This document shows, piece after piece, positions 10,333-20,400 of a stretch of 64,000 nucleotides of DNA. The notes beneath the pieces were generated by a model. The model did not search any database. It saw nothing but the letters and a program-made list of their open reading frames with translations, and was not told where the DNA came from. Within the stretch, counting starts at the first letter, position 1. Each line of letters starts with the position of its first letter. A program made the position numbers and the translations under genes. This DNA is from an uncultured Desulfobulbus sp. (lineage in GTDB: Bacteria > Desulfobacterota > Desulfobulbia > Desulfobulbales > Desulfobulbaceae): positions 1,924,001 to 1,988,000 of the forward strand of contig NZ_OY760916.1 in the NCBI RefSeq assembly GCF_963664075.1, written 5' to 3'.

Positions 10333-10376
10333 TCATAGTGGTCTGCGCTTTTATTTCCTTCATCTGAACTAGGACT

Positions 10377-10910
10377 ATGCTCAAAAAACACGCCTTTGTT
10401 ATTGGACTCGCCTGTGCCTGTCTTGTTGCAGTTACCAGTTGCGGTTACTACTTCCCCCATGTTTATGAAGGGAAACATCGGGTTATATATGCTGCAACCT
10501 GGAAAAATCGGACCAACAAGCTCAAGCTGGATATGACTATTTATAAGTCGCTTTCCCGTTGGTTTCAAAAAACGCAGTCCGTCGACCTCACTAAAAATCA
10601 GGTTGGCGCAGATTATATCCTCTCCGGGGAAATACTCTCCATTGATTTACCAACAGTTTCCTGGGATACCAATTCTGATGCCACTGGAACAAAAGTAAAG
10701 CTTTATGTGCGCTACGCCCTCAAGGATCGGCGAACAGGAGCCATTCTCTGGCAAGAAAATAATAAGCTCTACACAGCTGACTATACTGTAGCGGTTGCCA
10801 ATAGTGCCGCTGATGATGAGGCACTGGCTGCAATAATAGAAGATATGTCTGAGATTATTTATTTAGCCACTTTAAAACAACTCCGACAACAAGATCAGCA
10901 AACCCCTTAA
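10377..10910 (+). CDS. LptE-like LPS-assembly lipoprotein
   Basis: A 177-residue lipoprotein. A basic N-terminus and hydrophobic stretch end in the lipobox VTSC at residues 19-22, so Cys22 would be lipidated. The mature part (CGYYFPH, then a repeated strand pattern with ADYILSGEI) matches the LptE family, which plugs the LptD barrel and delivers LPS to the outer leaflet. Length agrees with LptE. It follows leuS by 44 bases; the leuS-lptE neighbourhood is widespread in Gram-negative bacteria. The protein ends in a polar Gln-rich tail. Confidence 0.85.
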   Translation: MLKKHAFVIGLACACLVAVTSCGYYFPHVYEGKHRVIYAATWKNRTNKLKLDMTIYKSLSRWFQKTQSVDLTKNQVGADYILSGEILSIDLPTVSWDTNSDATGTKVKLYVRYALKDRRTGAILWQENNKLYTADYTVAVANSAADDEALAAIIEDMSEIIYLATLKQLRQQDQQTP

Positions 10911-10956
10911 TGTTTAGGGTTTGTCAGCCTTCTCGTGTTTTTTACTCCGTACTTCA

Positions 10957-10992
10957 TAAGGCGTTGGGAATAATTTTCCCACGCCTTTTTTA
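10957..10992 (+). terminator. Rho-independent terminator after lptE
   Basis: The stem AAGGCGT-GGGAA pairs with TTCCC-ACGCCTT with one bulged T, followed by six or more T residues, 47 bases after the lptE stop. It ends only 10 bases before the dus start. Confidence 0.85.
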
Positions 10993-11001
10993 TTCAAAGA
11001 T

Positions 11002-11973
11002 ATGAACTTACAACCAACTGCCTACCCCACACTCACCATTGGCTCCTTGCAACTCCCTTCCTCTCTCCTGTTGGCGCCATTGGCCGGGTATACCGATCTG
11101 CCCTTCCGTCTTCTCTGTAAAGAAAACGGAGCAGCTCTCTGCTACTCAGAAATGGTGAGCTGTCACGGCCTGTTGTATGAACAGAAGAAAACCTACGAAC
11201 TTTTAGCCACTGTCCCGGAAGAGAGCCCCTTTGCTGTCCAGCTCTTTGGCAGTGAGCCGGAATTCATGGGGCGAGCTGCAGCAGTTGTCTCACAAGGTGA
11301 TGTTGATATGATCGATATCAACATGGGCTGTCCGGTTCGTAAAGTCATCAAAAAAGGCAGCGGTGCAGCCCTGATGAAAAATCCTCATAACGCCGAGGCG
11401 ATCATTAGAGCTGTCTGCGCCAACACAGATTTACCGGTAACGGTGAAGTTTCGCTCCGGTTGGACTGAAGAAAGCCTCAATGCCCCCAAGTTTGCTCAAA
11501 TGGCCGAGGCTGCTGGTGCCAAGGCACTGACCATCCATGGACGAACATGGATTCAAGGATTTGGAGGAAAAGCCAATCGGGACATGATTCGCTCCGTCAA
11601 GGAAGCGGTAACTATCCCCGTTATAGGCAATGGCGACGTACTCTGCTATGACGATGGGCTTTCGATGATTGAGGAGACCGGCTGTGACGGGGTTATGGTA
11701 GGGCGTGGGGCACTGGGAAATCCCTGGCTTTTTGATCCCCAGGGTACCCCTACAACGCTTGCCGGACGCATGCCAGTAATTGAGCGCTACCTGGATTTGG
11801 CCGAATTACATTTGCCCCTGGTTAAGGTCTTATTTAAGGTTAAAAATCATACGGCCAAATTCCTCAATGGTCTCAACGGAGCCTCTGCACTGCGGCACGC
11901 ACTCTATGCCTGTGAGAATGTTGGGGCTATTCGTGACGTACTGGCCAGTTCGCTTGATAATTCACTTTATTGA
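11002..11973 (+). CDS. dusB: tRNA-dihydrouridine synthase, DusB (NifR3) type
   Basis: A flavin-dependent enzyme reducing uridine to dihydrouridine in tRNA D-loops (323 residues). The TIM barrel carries the family motifs LAPLAGYTDLPFR, INMGCPVRKV (with the catalytic Cys), VKFRSGW, ALTIHGRT and the FMN-binding GNGDV and MVGRGALGNPW. The C-terminal helical domain ends normally with KNHTAKFLNG. Assignment to DusB rather than DusA or DusC rests on overall NifR3 similarity. Its stop at 11971-11973 is one base from the end of a converging gene fragment on the other strand. Confidence 0.95.
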   Translation: MNLQPTAYPTLTIGSLQLPSSLLLAPLAGYTDLPFRLLCKENGAALCYSEMVSCHGLLYEQKKTYELLATVPEESPFAVQLFGSEPEFMGRAAAVVSQGDVDMIDINMGCPVRKVIKKGSGAALMKNPHNAEAIIRAVCANTDLPVTVKFRSGWTEESLNAPKFAQMAEAAGAKALTIHGRTWIQGFGGKANRDMIRSVKEAVTIPVIGNGDVLCYDDGLSMIEETGCDGVMVGRGALGNPWLFDPQGTPTTLAGRMPVIERYLDLAELHLPLVKVLFKVKNHTAKFLNGLNGASALRHALYACENVGAIRDVLASSLDNSLY

Positions 11974-11974
11974 T

Positions 11975-12229
11975 TCACTCTCTTCTGAAAAATTTCTGAG
12001 GAATACCATTCGACCAGATCTCAAATGCGTGCTGTTTTCTTAACCGCATCGAATAATAATCTGGAGATTTGTAACGAATTTCATCTTCATTCGTCAGGCA
12101 TACAACTGCTTCAATCTTCAGTTTATGAATTTCGCTCATAAATTGATCTATATGCTCATGCCGTCCCGGCATTGCATGGAGATACATTTGTCCTGGAATA
12201 TGAGAAGGGAGCGATATTTGCTTAAACAT
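11975..12229 (-). pseudogene. Truncated dual-specificity/tyrosine phosphatase-like fragment
   Basis: An 84-residue reading frame. Its first 60 residues (GQMYLHAMPGRHEHIDQF, then AVVCLTNEDEIRYKSPDY) match the N-terminal half of a bacterial dual-specificity-phosphatase-like family. That family normally continues to a Cys-x5-Arg catalytic loop. Here the frame ends before any such loop. No second piece can exist downstream because dusB occupies that DNA. An AGG-containing site lies upstream, so it may still be expressed. It is most simply a gene remnant; a short accessory protein is possible. Confidence 0.5.
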
Positions 12230-12273
12230 GATATATACCTAGGAGTTTGATATGCAATTCGAAAAAATCTTGA

Positions 12274-13116
12274 TTATTGATGTTCGGTTGGGAGCAAACC
12301 AGGGTTTTGGATGTTTTCGACTCGACGATAGAGTTCAAGGGAAATGGCCTGGGCACTATTGAGTTCGTCCCAGTTCATTTCAGTCATCAGTTCATTACGA
12401 TTAATCGCGGCCATTGTATTCCCTCGGCTGGCTGCCAGCGAATACCAGGCATACCCCTTTGCCCGATCCAGGTCTGTTCCCGTACCCGTTGCGTACATAA
12501 GTCCGACATTGGCCTGGGCCAAGACATTTCCCTGGTATGCAGCCCGCTCATAGAGTACTAACGCCTTTTCGTAATCACGCTCTCCGCCTAAACCGTTATA
12601 GAACATATAGGCCAGGTCCGTTTGAGCGCTCATATTTCCCTGCTCAGCCCCTTTATCTAGCCATTTTTTAGCTTCCAGGAAATTTTGAGGCACGGTCTCC
12701 CCACGAAGGTACATGGAGCCGATAACAGCCTCTGACTCAGCTGTTGACTTTCCAGCCTCAGCCGCCTGCATGAGCCATTTAAAACCACCTCGTTTATCCT
12801 CATTGGTTCCCAGTCCCTGATACAACATGCCTCCGTAAATATACATGGCTTCAGGATCATTTTTTTCTGCGGCACGTTTATAAAAGGAGAGCGCCCGTTC
12901 ATAATTAACCGGCTCACCTGCTCCGTAATACGCCCTATACCCCTGAGCTTTCAGACGACGAACCTGCAACGAAACATTGTTTTGCTGTTGGTTTGAGTAG
13001 GCACACAGCGGAGAAGTGAGCACTAGAACAAAGCACAAAAGAAGCCCGCAGCAGAATCTAAAAAACGTGCTCTGGTGAAAAGAAGGAGCCGCAGGAGAAG
13101 CAATCATAAGAAGCAC
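12274..13116 (-). CDS. Sel1-repeat (TPR-like) secreted protein
   Basis: A 280-residue protein with an N-terminal hydrophobic export signal (about 20-45, ending PLCAYS). Five or so Sel1-like repeats follow from about residue 58 to 245, each built on patterns such as YERAAYQGNVLAQANVGLMY and AMYIYGGMLYQGLG. Sel1 repeats form helical solenoids that bind other proteins. It probably acts in the periplasm as an adaptor; no partner can be named. The GTG start at 13116 is favoured because AGAGGT lies 8 bases upstream; an ATG at 13107 is the alternative. Its start is 26 bases from the end of the upstream asmA-type gene, so they may be cotranscribed. Confidence 0.85.
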   Translation of the reverse strand: MLLMIASPAAPSFHQSTFFRFCCGLLLCFVLVLTSPLCAYSNQQQNNVSLQVRRLKAQGYRAYYGAGEPVNYERALSFYKRAAEKNDPEAMYIYGGMLYQGLGTNEDKRGGFKWLMQAAEAGKSTAESEAVIGSMYLRGETVPQNFLEAKKWLDKGAEQGNMSAQTDLAYMFYNGLGGERDYEKALVLYERAAYQGNVLAQANVGLMYATGTGTDLDRAKGYAWYSLAASRGNTMAAINRNELMTEMNWDELNSAQAISLELYRRVENIQNPGLLPTEHQ

Positions 13117-13142
13117 AGAACGTTACCTCTGATAAGCAGGGG

Positions 13143-15461
13143 TTAATTCCCAAAAACATTTTGCAGCAGTTGTTGCTCTATCGAGGCAGGCTTTGCGGAT
13201 GAATCCTTATGCTCTTTACTGGTTGCCGTGTTTGTTTTACTCCCGGTCGACGTTTTACCCAAAGCAGTCTGACAGGGATCACTATCGGCAACAACCTTGT
13301 CAACGAGCAGTTCTCCCAAGGTGGAGAGACCTCCTGTGGCCACGCCTGCCCCCAGAGATACTGCTGTTTTCATCGTTCCGACAGTATCAAGCCCCATTGA
13401 AGGTTGAGCCAATGTCCCCTTGATTTTAACAAGACCAGCAAGGGGACTGGAAAGAGATACCCCAACCCCACCTCGGGCATGGGGTTTAATCCCCAGGTCA
13501 AGTTGCTCGTTTTTCAGATTAATGGTTCCAGAGCCTATGACATCCACCTTATCGGTGCGCATGGCGATGCCCTTATCTGCGGTGGCCACACCATCGTTAA
13601 CAACAAAGCGAACCACTGCACAGCTAATCTGCGTATATTTTTCTGAAGAGACAAAGGGGTTAATGCTGCCAAGAAGTTGGAAAATAAAATCACCAGCCAA
13701 CCATTCCAGGGATTTGTTCGCCAACTTGGCAGATCCTACACTGATAACGCTCTCACCGTTGAGAGATCCCATAAGACCGCGAACGGATTTGCCTGAGCTT
13801 TTCAGATGAATGTTGAGCTCGGTTTTCCCGCCACTAATTGCGCCTTTATCCTGGAGAGAACCTAAGTTCAGATTGTTTCCTTTGAGATTGAGCGCCATGG
13901 TTGGGGTTGTGCGCCCACCATCCAAAGTGAGGGAACCGTTGAGCGTGCCACCGGCAACCCCGGTGGAAAAGGGATCAACGCTCAGTAAACCATTGTTCAA
14001 AGAAAGTGTGACGGTGCTGTTGGTCAGTGTCTGTTTATCAAGAATCAGTTTGTCTACCTTGATCTGTATCTTGGCATCAGCACTTTGAAGGGCTGCCAGA
14101 GGTAAAGGTTCATCGGAAAACAAACGACCATCCTTTTTGCCCGGTTGAGCCTTGGCTGGTTGAGTCGCAGCCGCTGTACCCTCTTGAGGGGTAAAATCTG
14201 CCACTGCAAGGACTTTGCTCTCTAGAGAACCGCTCAGCAAGGGGCGTTTACCAAGCTTGACTGCAAGATTTCCTTCGAGGTCACTGCTTTTGGTGGTCAG
14301 CTTGATCCCTGAAATATTCCAATTGCTCTTACTGCCTTTAACCTGGGCTTGCAGGGCAAGAGGCCCCTGCAGGGGTACGGGAGAGCCCGTCAGTGGTGTC
14401 AGGTTGGCCGGATTGTCAACAGCAAGGGCAACTTTGAGATGAGGTGTGGGCGTTCCCAAAAGATTCGCCACGGTACCTGTGGCGTGTACGGTGGCCAGTT
14501 CCTTTTTACCAAGTGCCAGGTTGATGTTGTTCAGGGATAATGCTTTATCACTGCCTGCAAGCTGAGCGGAAAGCTGAACAGGGCCAAGGGAGTCAGGAAG
14601 TTTGGGAGCCTTGTCACCAAGGAGGGCGACCACCTTTGTCATTTCTTTGGTGGAGAGATCCAATTTCAGGTTTACCCCCTGCAGTGCCTTCAGGTTTTCT
14701 ATACTGCCACTGGCTTGCAAGGTTACGCCGGCAACAGCAGCTTTGATGGCAAGGGGCCAGGGTTTCTGTTGAAGAATGGTATCGATATTTCCAATTGTTC
14801 CGCTGAGATCGAGTTGCTGACCACGGGCCTTGGTCACCAGCTTCAGATCAAGTAACGAAGGGTTTTCTCCGTTGGGACGAATGGTCAAAAGATCAATATC
14901 TACCCGCTCTGATTTTTTACTGGTACGGTCATAGAGTGTGAAAACCCCCTGTTCGATGGAGAGCTCTTTAAAGGCAAGACTGTAGGCGCTCTGGTCTGTC
15001 TCTGGTGCTACTTTTTGTGTTGCTGTCTCTTCCGCTTTGGGTTCCTGTGATTGTTCCGGCGGTGAAAAATCAAGGTTACCAGGCCCGCTTGCTTCAGTTT
15101 CTATAAGTACATCCGGAGAAACAAGGATCAGTTTATTCACCATGACCTGTTTTTGCAGCAATGGTGTCAGGGCGACCTCCATCTCAAAACGTTTCAGGGT
15201 GACCATCTCCGGGCGTGAGGACCCCGCAGGATTGGACAGGGTGACGTCGTTGACGACTACCCTGGGAACCAGACCGATTTTCAGCTCCACCGGCCCTTTG
15301 ATAGTGAGAATACGGCCAGTGCTCTTTTGTACCTGGGTCGCCAGCATGTCTTTGATCTGGTCGGTATTGATTGACTGAAGGGCAATGACACCGCCCACAA
15401 TGAGAAGGATGAGGAGAATTATACAGCTTATGGCAATCTTGAAAAAAATACCTTTCTTCAT
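13143..15461 (-). CDS. AsmA family inner-membrane/periplasmic protein
   Basis: A 772-residue AsmA-type protein. The N-terminus is a single membrane anchor (FFKIAISCIILLILLIVGG). The AsmA N-domain pattern follows (TGRILTIKGPVELKIGLVPR), then long stretches of alternating beta-strand sequence and a C-terminal AsmA_2 region with LDLGIKPHARGG. AsmA-like proteins are thought to bridge inner and outer membranes and influence phospholipid transport and outer-membrane assembly. The start at 15461 is chosen because AAGGAGG lies 6 bases upstream; an ATG at 15482 has that site inside the coding sequence. The far C-terminus is low-complexity Ser/Thr/Lys. Confidence 0.88.
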   Translation of the reverse strand: MKKGIFFKIAISCIILLILLIVGGVIALQSINTDQIKDMLATQVQKSTGRILTIKGPVELKIGLVPRVVVNDVTLSNPAGSSRPEMVTLKRFEMEVALTPLLQKQVMVNKLILVSPDVLIETEASGPGNLDFSPPEQSQEPKAEETATQKVAPETDQSAYSLAFKELSIEQGVFTLYDRTSKKSERVDIDLLTIRPNGENPSLLDLKLVTKARGQQLDLSGTIGNIDTILQQKPWPLAIKAAVAGVTLQASGSIENLKALQGVNLKLDLSTKEMTKVVALLGDKAPKLPDSLGPVQLSAQLAGSDKALSLNNINLALGKKELATVHATGTVANLLGTPTPHLKVALAVDNPANLTPLTGSPVPLQGPLALQAQVKGSKSNWNISGIKLTTKSSDLEGNLAVKLGKRPLLSGSLESKVLAVADFTPQEGTAAATQPAKAQPGKKDGRLFSDEPLPLAALQSADAKIQIKVDKLILDKQTLTNSTVTLSLNNGLLSVDPFSTGVAGGTLNGSLTLDGGRTTPTMALNLKGNNLNLGSLQDKGAISGGKTELNIHLKSSGKSVRGLMGSLNGESVISVGSAKLANKSLEWLAGDFIFQLLGSINPFVSSEKYTQISCAVVRFVVNDGVATADKGIAMRTDKVDVIGSGTINLKNEQLDLGIKPHARGGVGVSLSSPLAGLVKIKGTLAQPSMGLDTVGTMKTAVSLGAGVATGGLSTLGELLVDKVVADSDPCQTALGKTSTGSKTNTATSKEHKDSSAKPASIEQQLLQNVFGN

Positions 15462-15684
15462 AAATAGCCTCCTTGAAAGCATGGATTTATCGATTTTCTG
15501 AACTTTTTACGGAATGAGACAATGCCTGTTGACTCAGAAAAACACCTGTGAATGGCATTGGTAAGAAAAGAAAAAATTGAAGATTTGACTCTAACAAGAG
15601 ATAATATCAAATCTTGGAACTGGAAAGTTATTTTTAGGTCAGAAATTTTCTTCTTTTTTATCGTTTACCCGCAAGGAGCTGTCG

Positions 15685-16221
15685 ATGCCCCCGGTTGTCA
15701 GTTTTATAGGTTGGCATAATTCAGGAAAAACAACCCTCACTCGCCAGGTTGTCACCTGCCTAAAATCCAAAGGAGTCCAGGTGGCAGTGGTTAAATCGAC
15801 CAAGGAAACCGGTATAATTGTTGATCAACCGGGTACAGACACAGCGCTGTACAAAGAGGCGGGCGCTGATGCCCTTGCCCTTTGTGCACCAGATCAGCTT
15901 ATTATACAACGTAAGCCCATAGATTTAGAACTCGCTCAATTTGGCCCCATACTTTTCCCGGAAGTAGATATTATCATCGCAGAGGGGTTTAAGCATGCCA
16001 CCAACGTTCCTAAAATTGAGGTACGACGTGATCAGAACGCCCCCTGGCTCCATCAGCAGGTCAGTGGGGTCTTTGCCGTTGCCAGTGATGGTCCTGCAGC
16101 GCTTGAGTTACTGCACTTTACACTCAACGATGCCGAGGCCATAGCGACATATATTGAGGAAACGTTTCTTCGCACCGTAGGTACGTCCTCCTCTGTACAC
16201 CAAGGCAATAAAACCTCATGA
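15685..16221 (+). CDS. mobB: Molybdopterin-guanine dinucleotide biosynthesis protein MobB
   Basis: A 178-residue P-loop GTP-binding adaptor that assists MobA in attaching GMP to molybdopterin. This is the cofactor of DMSO-reductase-family enzymes such as formate dehydrogenases. The Walker A motif GWHNSGKTTL starts near residue 9. The family features VAVVKST and IIAEGFKH are present. CAAGGAG lies upstream. It overlaps corA by four bases (ATGA), indicating translational coupling with a magnesium transporter. No mobA is in the window. Confidence 0.93.
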   Translation: MPPVVSFIGWHNSGKTTLTRQVVTCLKSKGVQVAVVKSTKETGIIVDQPGTDTALYKEAGADALALCAPDQLIIQRKPIDLELAQFGPILFPEVDIIIAEGFKHATNVPKIEVRRDQNAPWLHQQVSGVFAVASDGPAALELLHFTLNDAEAIATYIEETFLRTVGTSSSVHQGNKTS

Positions 16222-17279
16222 GTCATCCCCCCTCGTACACAACGAATAAAGCTGGCCTGCCTCCTGGTGCTCTGGTGCATGTGAGCAAGCTCCCTCTGCA
16301 GACCGGTCAAATTACGGTCAGTGCCTATGACGCAGAGGGGTGTAATACAATCAATATTCAACAATTTTCCGATATTTTACCGTATCGTCAAAAAAAACGT
16401 CGACTCTGGGTCCAATGTGAGGGGCTTGACATTGTAGACATGGTACAAGCTCTTGGCAGTGAGCTTGAGGTTCACCCGCTGGTGCTTGAAGATATTCTCA
16501 ACACCCATCAACGGCCCAAATTTGAAGAGTATGACAATTACCTCTATTTTGTGATTAAAATCCTGCGGGTAAATAAAGATCTGAGCATAACCCACGAGCA
16601 GATAAGCCTTCTTCTCTTTGCTGATATGGTCTTTACCTTTCGCGAACAGGCTGATGAGTTCTTTGCAGGAATTCGGCAAAGACTCGATAATCCAAATGGG
16701 CGGTTTCGTACACTCGGCTCAGATTATCTTGCTTACGCCATCATCGATCTCGTGGTCGATCACTACTTTGTTCTTACAGACACTCTGGAAGACATCATCG
16801 AAAACATAGAGCTTGAACTGCTTGCACGACCACAGGCTCATCTTTTCAGCACCATTGCCCAGCTGAAAAAAGAACTGGTCTTTCTTCGCAGAGCCATTAC
16901 TCCCATGCGTGAGGTTATGCTCTCTATTCAACGATGCGAATCCTCCCTGTTAAATAAGAAAACCCATCCCTATTTTCGAGATGTCTTTGATCATTGTCTG
17001 CGTGTCATGGATACCCTGGATACTTACCGTGATTTTATTAACGGGCTTTTAGATATTTATCTTTCCAGCGTCTCTAACCGCATGAATGAAATCATGAAAG
17101 TGATGACGGTGTTTGCAACCATTTTCATTCCCCTGACCTTTCTTGTGGGAGTGTATGGAATGAATTTTGAGTATATGCCTGAGTTACACTGGAAATGGGG
17201 ATATTTTACCCTTTGGGGACTCTTTTTTTGCATTCCAGCAGGCTTACTCTATTTTTTTAAACGTAGACACTGGCTCTAG
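16218..17279 (+). CDS. corA: CorA family magnesium/cobalt transporter
   Basis: A 353-residue CorA-type divalent cation channel. The large N-terminal cytoplasmic domain includes LEDILNTHQRPKFEEYD and a long stalk helix. The C-terminus has two membrane helices, with the selectivity signature YGMNF at the end of the first (VGVYGMNFEYMPEL) and a basic tail KRRHWL. Length is normal. It is translationally coupled to mobB through an ATGA overlap. Magnesium is the likely main substrate; cobalt or nickel cannot be excluded. Confidence 0.96.
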   Translation: MSHPPSYTTNKAGLPPGALVHVSKLPLQTGQITVSAYDAEGCNTINIQQFSDILPYRQKKRRLWVQCEGLDIVDMVQALGSELEVHPLVLEDILNTHQRPKFEEYDNYLYFVIKILRVNKDLSITHEQISLLLFADMVFTFREQADEFFAGIRQRLDNPNGRFRTLGSDYLAYAIIDLVVDHYFVLTDTLEDIIENIELELLARPQAHLFSTIAQLKKELVFLRRAITPMREVMLSIQRCESSLLNKKTHPYFRDVFDHCLRVMDTLDTYRDFINGLLDIYLSSVSNRMNEIMKVMTVFATIFIPLTFLVGVYGMNFEYMPELHWKWGYFTLWGLFFCIPAGLLYFFKRRHWL

Positions 17280-17347
17280 GCACTCTCCTCTGAAAAAATA
17301 ATCGCTATGCGCGAACGAGATAGATGTTGACCCTCCCTAATAATATC

Positions 17348-17376
17348 TTGTCAAAGAGGCTAAAAATACGATAAAA
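17348..17376 (+). promoter_or_regulatory. Possible sigma-70-type promoter upstream of the hybrid kinase
   Basis: TTGTCA and ATAAAA are separated by 17 bases, 62 bases before the kinase start. The match is moderate and the region is AT-rich, so a chance match is possible. Confidence 0.3.
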
Positions 17377-17437
17377 ATGGACTATAGCGTAAAAAATCTC
17401 CCCTTTCCCCTGTAGATCACCTTTTCGTCAAGGACGC

Positions 17438-20400
17438 ATGGCCAAGACTTCAGCAAGCCATCAGCATCTATCTGTCCCCTGCTTTTTATTGGCTGTCTTT
17501 GTTGTTTTCGCCTTTGTCCCTTGCTTGCCGCATAGTGCATTTTCCCAAATTTCTGCTGAATTGAAACCATCGCTTGTTCGCTCTGTCCATGCCCGAAATA
17601 TTGGTAAACGTGTACTGGTATTAAACTCATATCATCCTGGAATGCGCTTTTCAGATGAGGAGACTCGAGGCATTCGAGAGAACCTTCCCATAGAGACCGA
17701 ACTCTTTATCGAGTACATGGACACAAAACGGGTTCGGGGAGAACAATACTTTCAGCAATTAGCCCAGCTCTATGCAACGAAATACAGGCCTGGCAGCTTT
17801 GATGCCATTTGTTCCCTTGACGATAACGCGCTTCGTTTTCTCCTTCGCTACAAAGAAAATCTTTTTGGGCCAATCCCAGTTATTTTCTGTGGAGTCAGCA
17901 TCCCTCAACCTGAAATACTCGAACAAGCGGGCAACGTGCATGGCGTTCTTGAAACTCTAGATCTCGAGGTGGGGATTGATTTCGCCCTCCGTTTGTTCCC
18001 TCAAACCAAGCATATAGCACTCATAACAGACCCAACAACCTCAGGTGCCGCAAATAGAAAAACCTTTGAGCAGCTGGCCCGATCCGGACGTTTCAGTCAG
18101 TCCTTTATTTTTGTTGATCCTGATGGGCAGGGACTTGAACTGGATGAACTCTTTGCTGCTGTAAAGAATCTTCCCGAGCAGACCATTATCTATCACTCTG
18201 ATTTCTTTGTTGATAAGCAGAAAAACCCCATCAACATCGAAGTCCTTATGCCGCAACTCTCTCACGAGGCACATAGCCCTATTTTTGTACACAATAACGT
18301 CTACATGGGGCTGGGTGTTCTAGGAGGGAAGGTCAACAGCGGCTATGATCAGGGAGCCACAGCAGCAAAAATTACAAGAGAGATCTGGGCACACGACGAG
18401 CCAAAAAATATCCCCGTTATCCGTGAAATCCCTAACCGGGTTATGATTGACTCTGCTCAACTCAAACGATTCAACCTCACAGAGGAAGCTTTACTTCTGG
18501 CGTCAAGTGTTCCCAAAAATGAAATATTGTTTTTTAATCAGCCAGAAGACTTTTGGCGCGGTCGCGGTAAATATGTCTTCTGGGGACTAGGATTTATCGT
18601 TTTTGAAGGGCTGCTTATTGCATGGCTTGTACGGCTTTTTATGTGCGAAAAAAAACTGCAGATAGAAGCCAATCAAGCCAGTGAACGTTTTCAAGCCCTC
18701 TTTGAGCTCGCCCCTTTTGCCTGCGTCCTCAATGATGAACAAGGGCGCTACCTGATGGTGAACAAAGCCTTTACCACCGTGACCGGAATTCACCCTGAGC
18801 AAGCGATTGGTCACACCTCGCAAGAGGTTGGCGTGCTCATGAGTAAGGAGGATGTACGCCGCATTAAAAAGGAGCTTGCACAGTATAAAACTCTTTCGAG
18901 TATTGAGTTGACTCTCACGCTGCGTCCAGAGACCACGCTCCATGTGCTTCAGGCCAGTACTCTGATTGACTGGGATGGTGCCTCCGTTATTCTCACTGCC
19001 TCCGCTGATATTACCCGTATACGTCAGGTCGAATTTGCCCTGCGAGAAAGCGAAGAACGTTATCGAGATCTGGTCCAGGGGGCAGCTGTTCTCATTATAA
19101 AATTCAATACCAAAGGGGTTATAACCTTCGTCAATGATTATGCCCTCGACTTTTTTGGTTTTCGTCGAGATGAACTCATTGGACACAATCTCACCACAAC
19201 CATTGTACCCGAAAACGATTCTAACGGAGCAGATTTACGCCCCCTGATAAATGCTGCCTGCGAGTCGAGCGATGTACTTTTTGAAAACATAAATGAAAAC
19301 ACAACAAAACAAGGAGAACGCGTCTGGATACATTGGAAAAACAGAGTCATTCGTGAGGAAAAAGGGGCAATTAAAGAAATTTTCTCTTTTGGCACGGATA
19401 TCACAAAGCGCAAATGCGCCGAAGAAGAGCAGGAAAAATTACGCGCCCAGCTCCTGCAATCCCAAAAAATGGAGTCAGTTGGAAAGCTTGCAGGTGGGGT
19501 AGCCCACGATTTCAATAACATGCTGGGGGTGATCCTGGGCCACTGCGAAATGGTGCTCAGCTCGCTTGGCACAGAGCATGAGCTCGCTCATAACCTTGAA
19601 CAGATCCTGAGTGCTGCCAACCGTTCCTCGGAATTAACCAAACAGCTTCTTGCCTTTGCCCGTAAACAGCCCATTGCGCCAAAGGTCTTAGATCTCAATC
19701 ACAACATCTCGATGATGATTGCCATGATCCGGCGGCTCATTGGAGAGGATATTGAACTTGTCTGGGAGCCGGGAAACGATCTTTGGGCGGTTCATTTTGA
19801 CCCAACCCAACTCACGCAACTTCTCACTAATCTGTGCATTAACGCCCGCGATGCCATAGACTCTAATGGTAGGATTATCATAACAACAGAAAATATCCGG
19901 CTTGATGAACAGGCATGCAGCCAGTGTATCGAATGTCATCCCGGTGAGTATGTTCAGATCAGCGTCAGTGACAACGGGTGTGGCATGGATAAACAAACGC
20001 AAAAGAGAATATTTGAGCCGTTTTTCACGACCAAGGCCCTTGGCCAGGGGACAGGATTGGGGCTTTCCATGGTCAGTGGCATTATCAGTCAGAATAATGG
20101 ATTTATTCATCTCGACAGTGAACCTGCGACAGGGACTACATTTCGGCTTTATCTGCCTCGCTATAACGGCGAGATCATACCGGATCATGATCCAGAAGAA
20201 ACAACAACCAACCACCAGGGGCAAGGGAAGATCTTGTTGGTTGAAGATGAGCAGGTTTTACTGGAAATGACCACCTCCATGTTGGAGGGACTCGGGTATT
20301 CAGTGCTCAGTGCCGCCTCAGGCTCGGAGGCACTCAAACTCGTTTTAGAAACGCCTCAGCCAATCGATCTTCTCATCACCGATGTGGTTATGCCAGGTAT

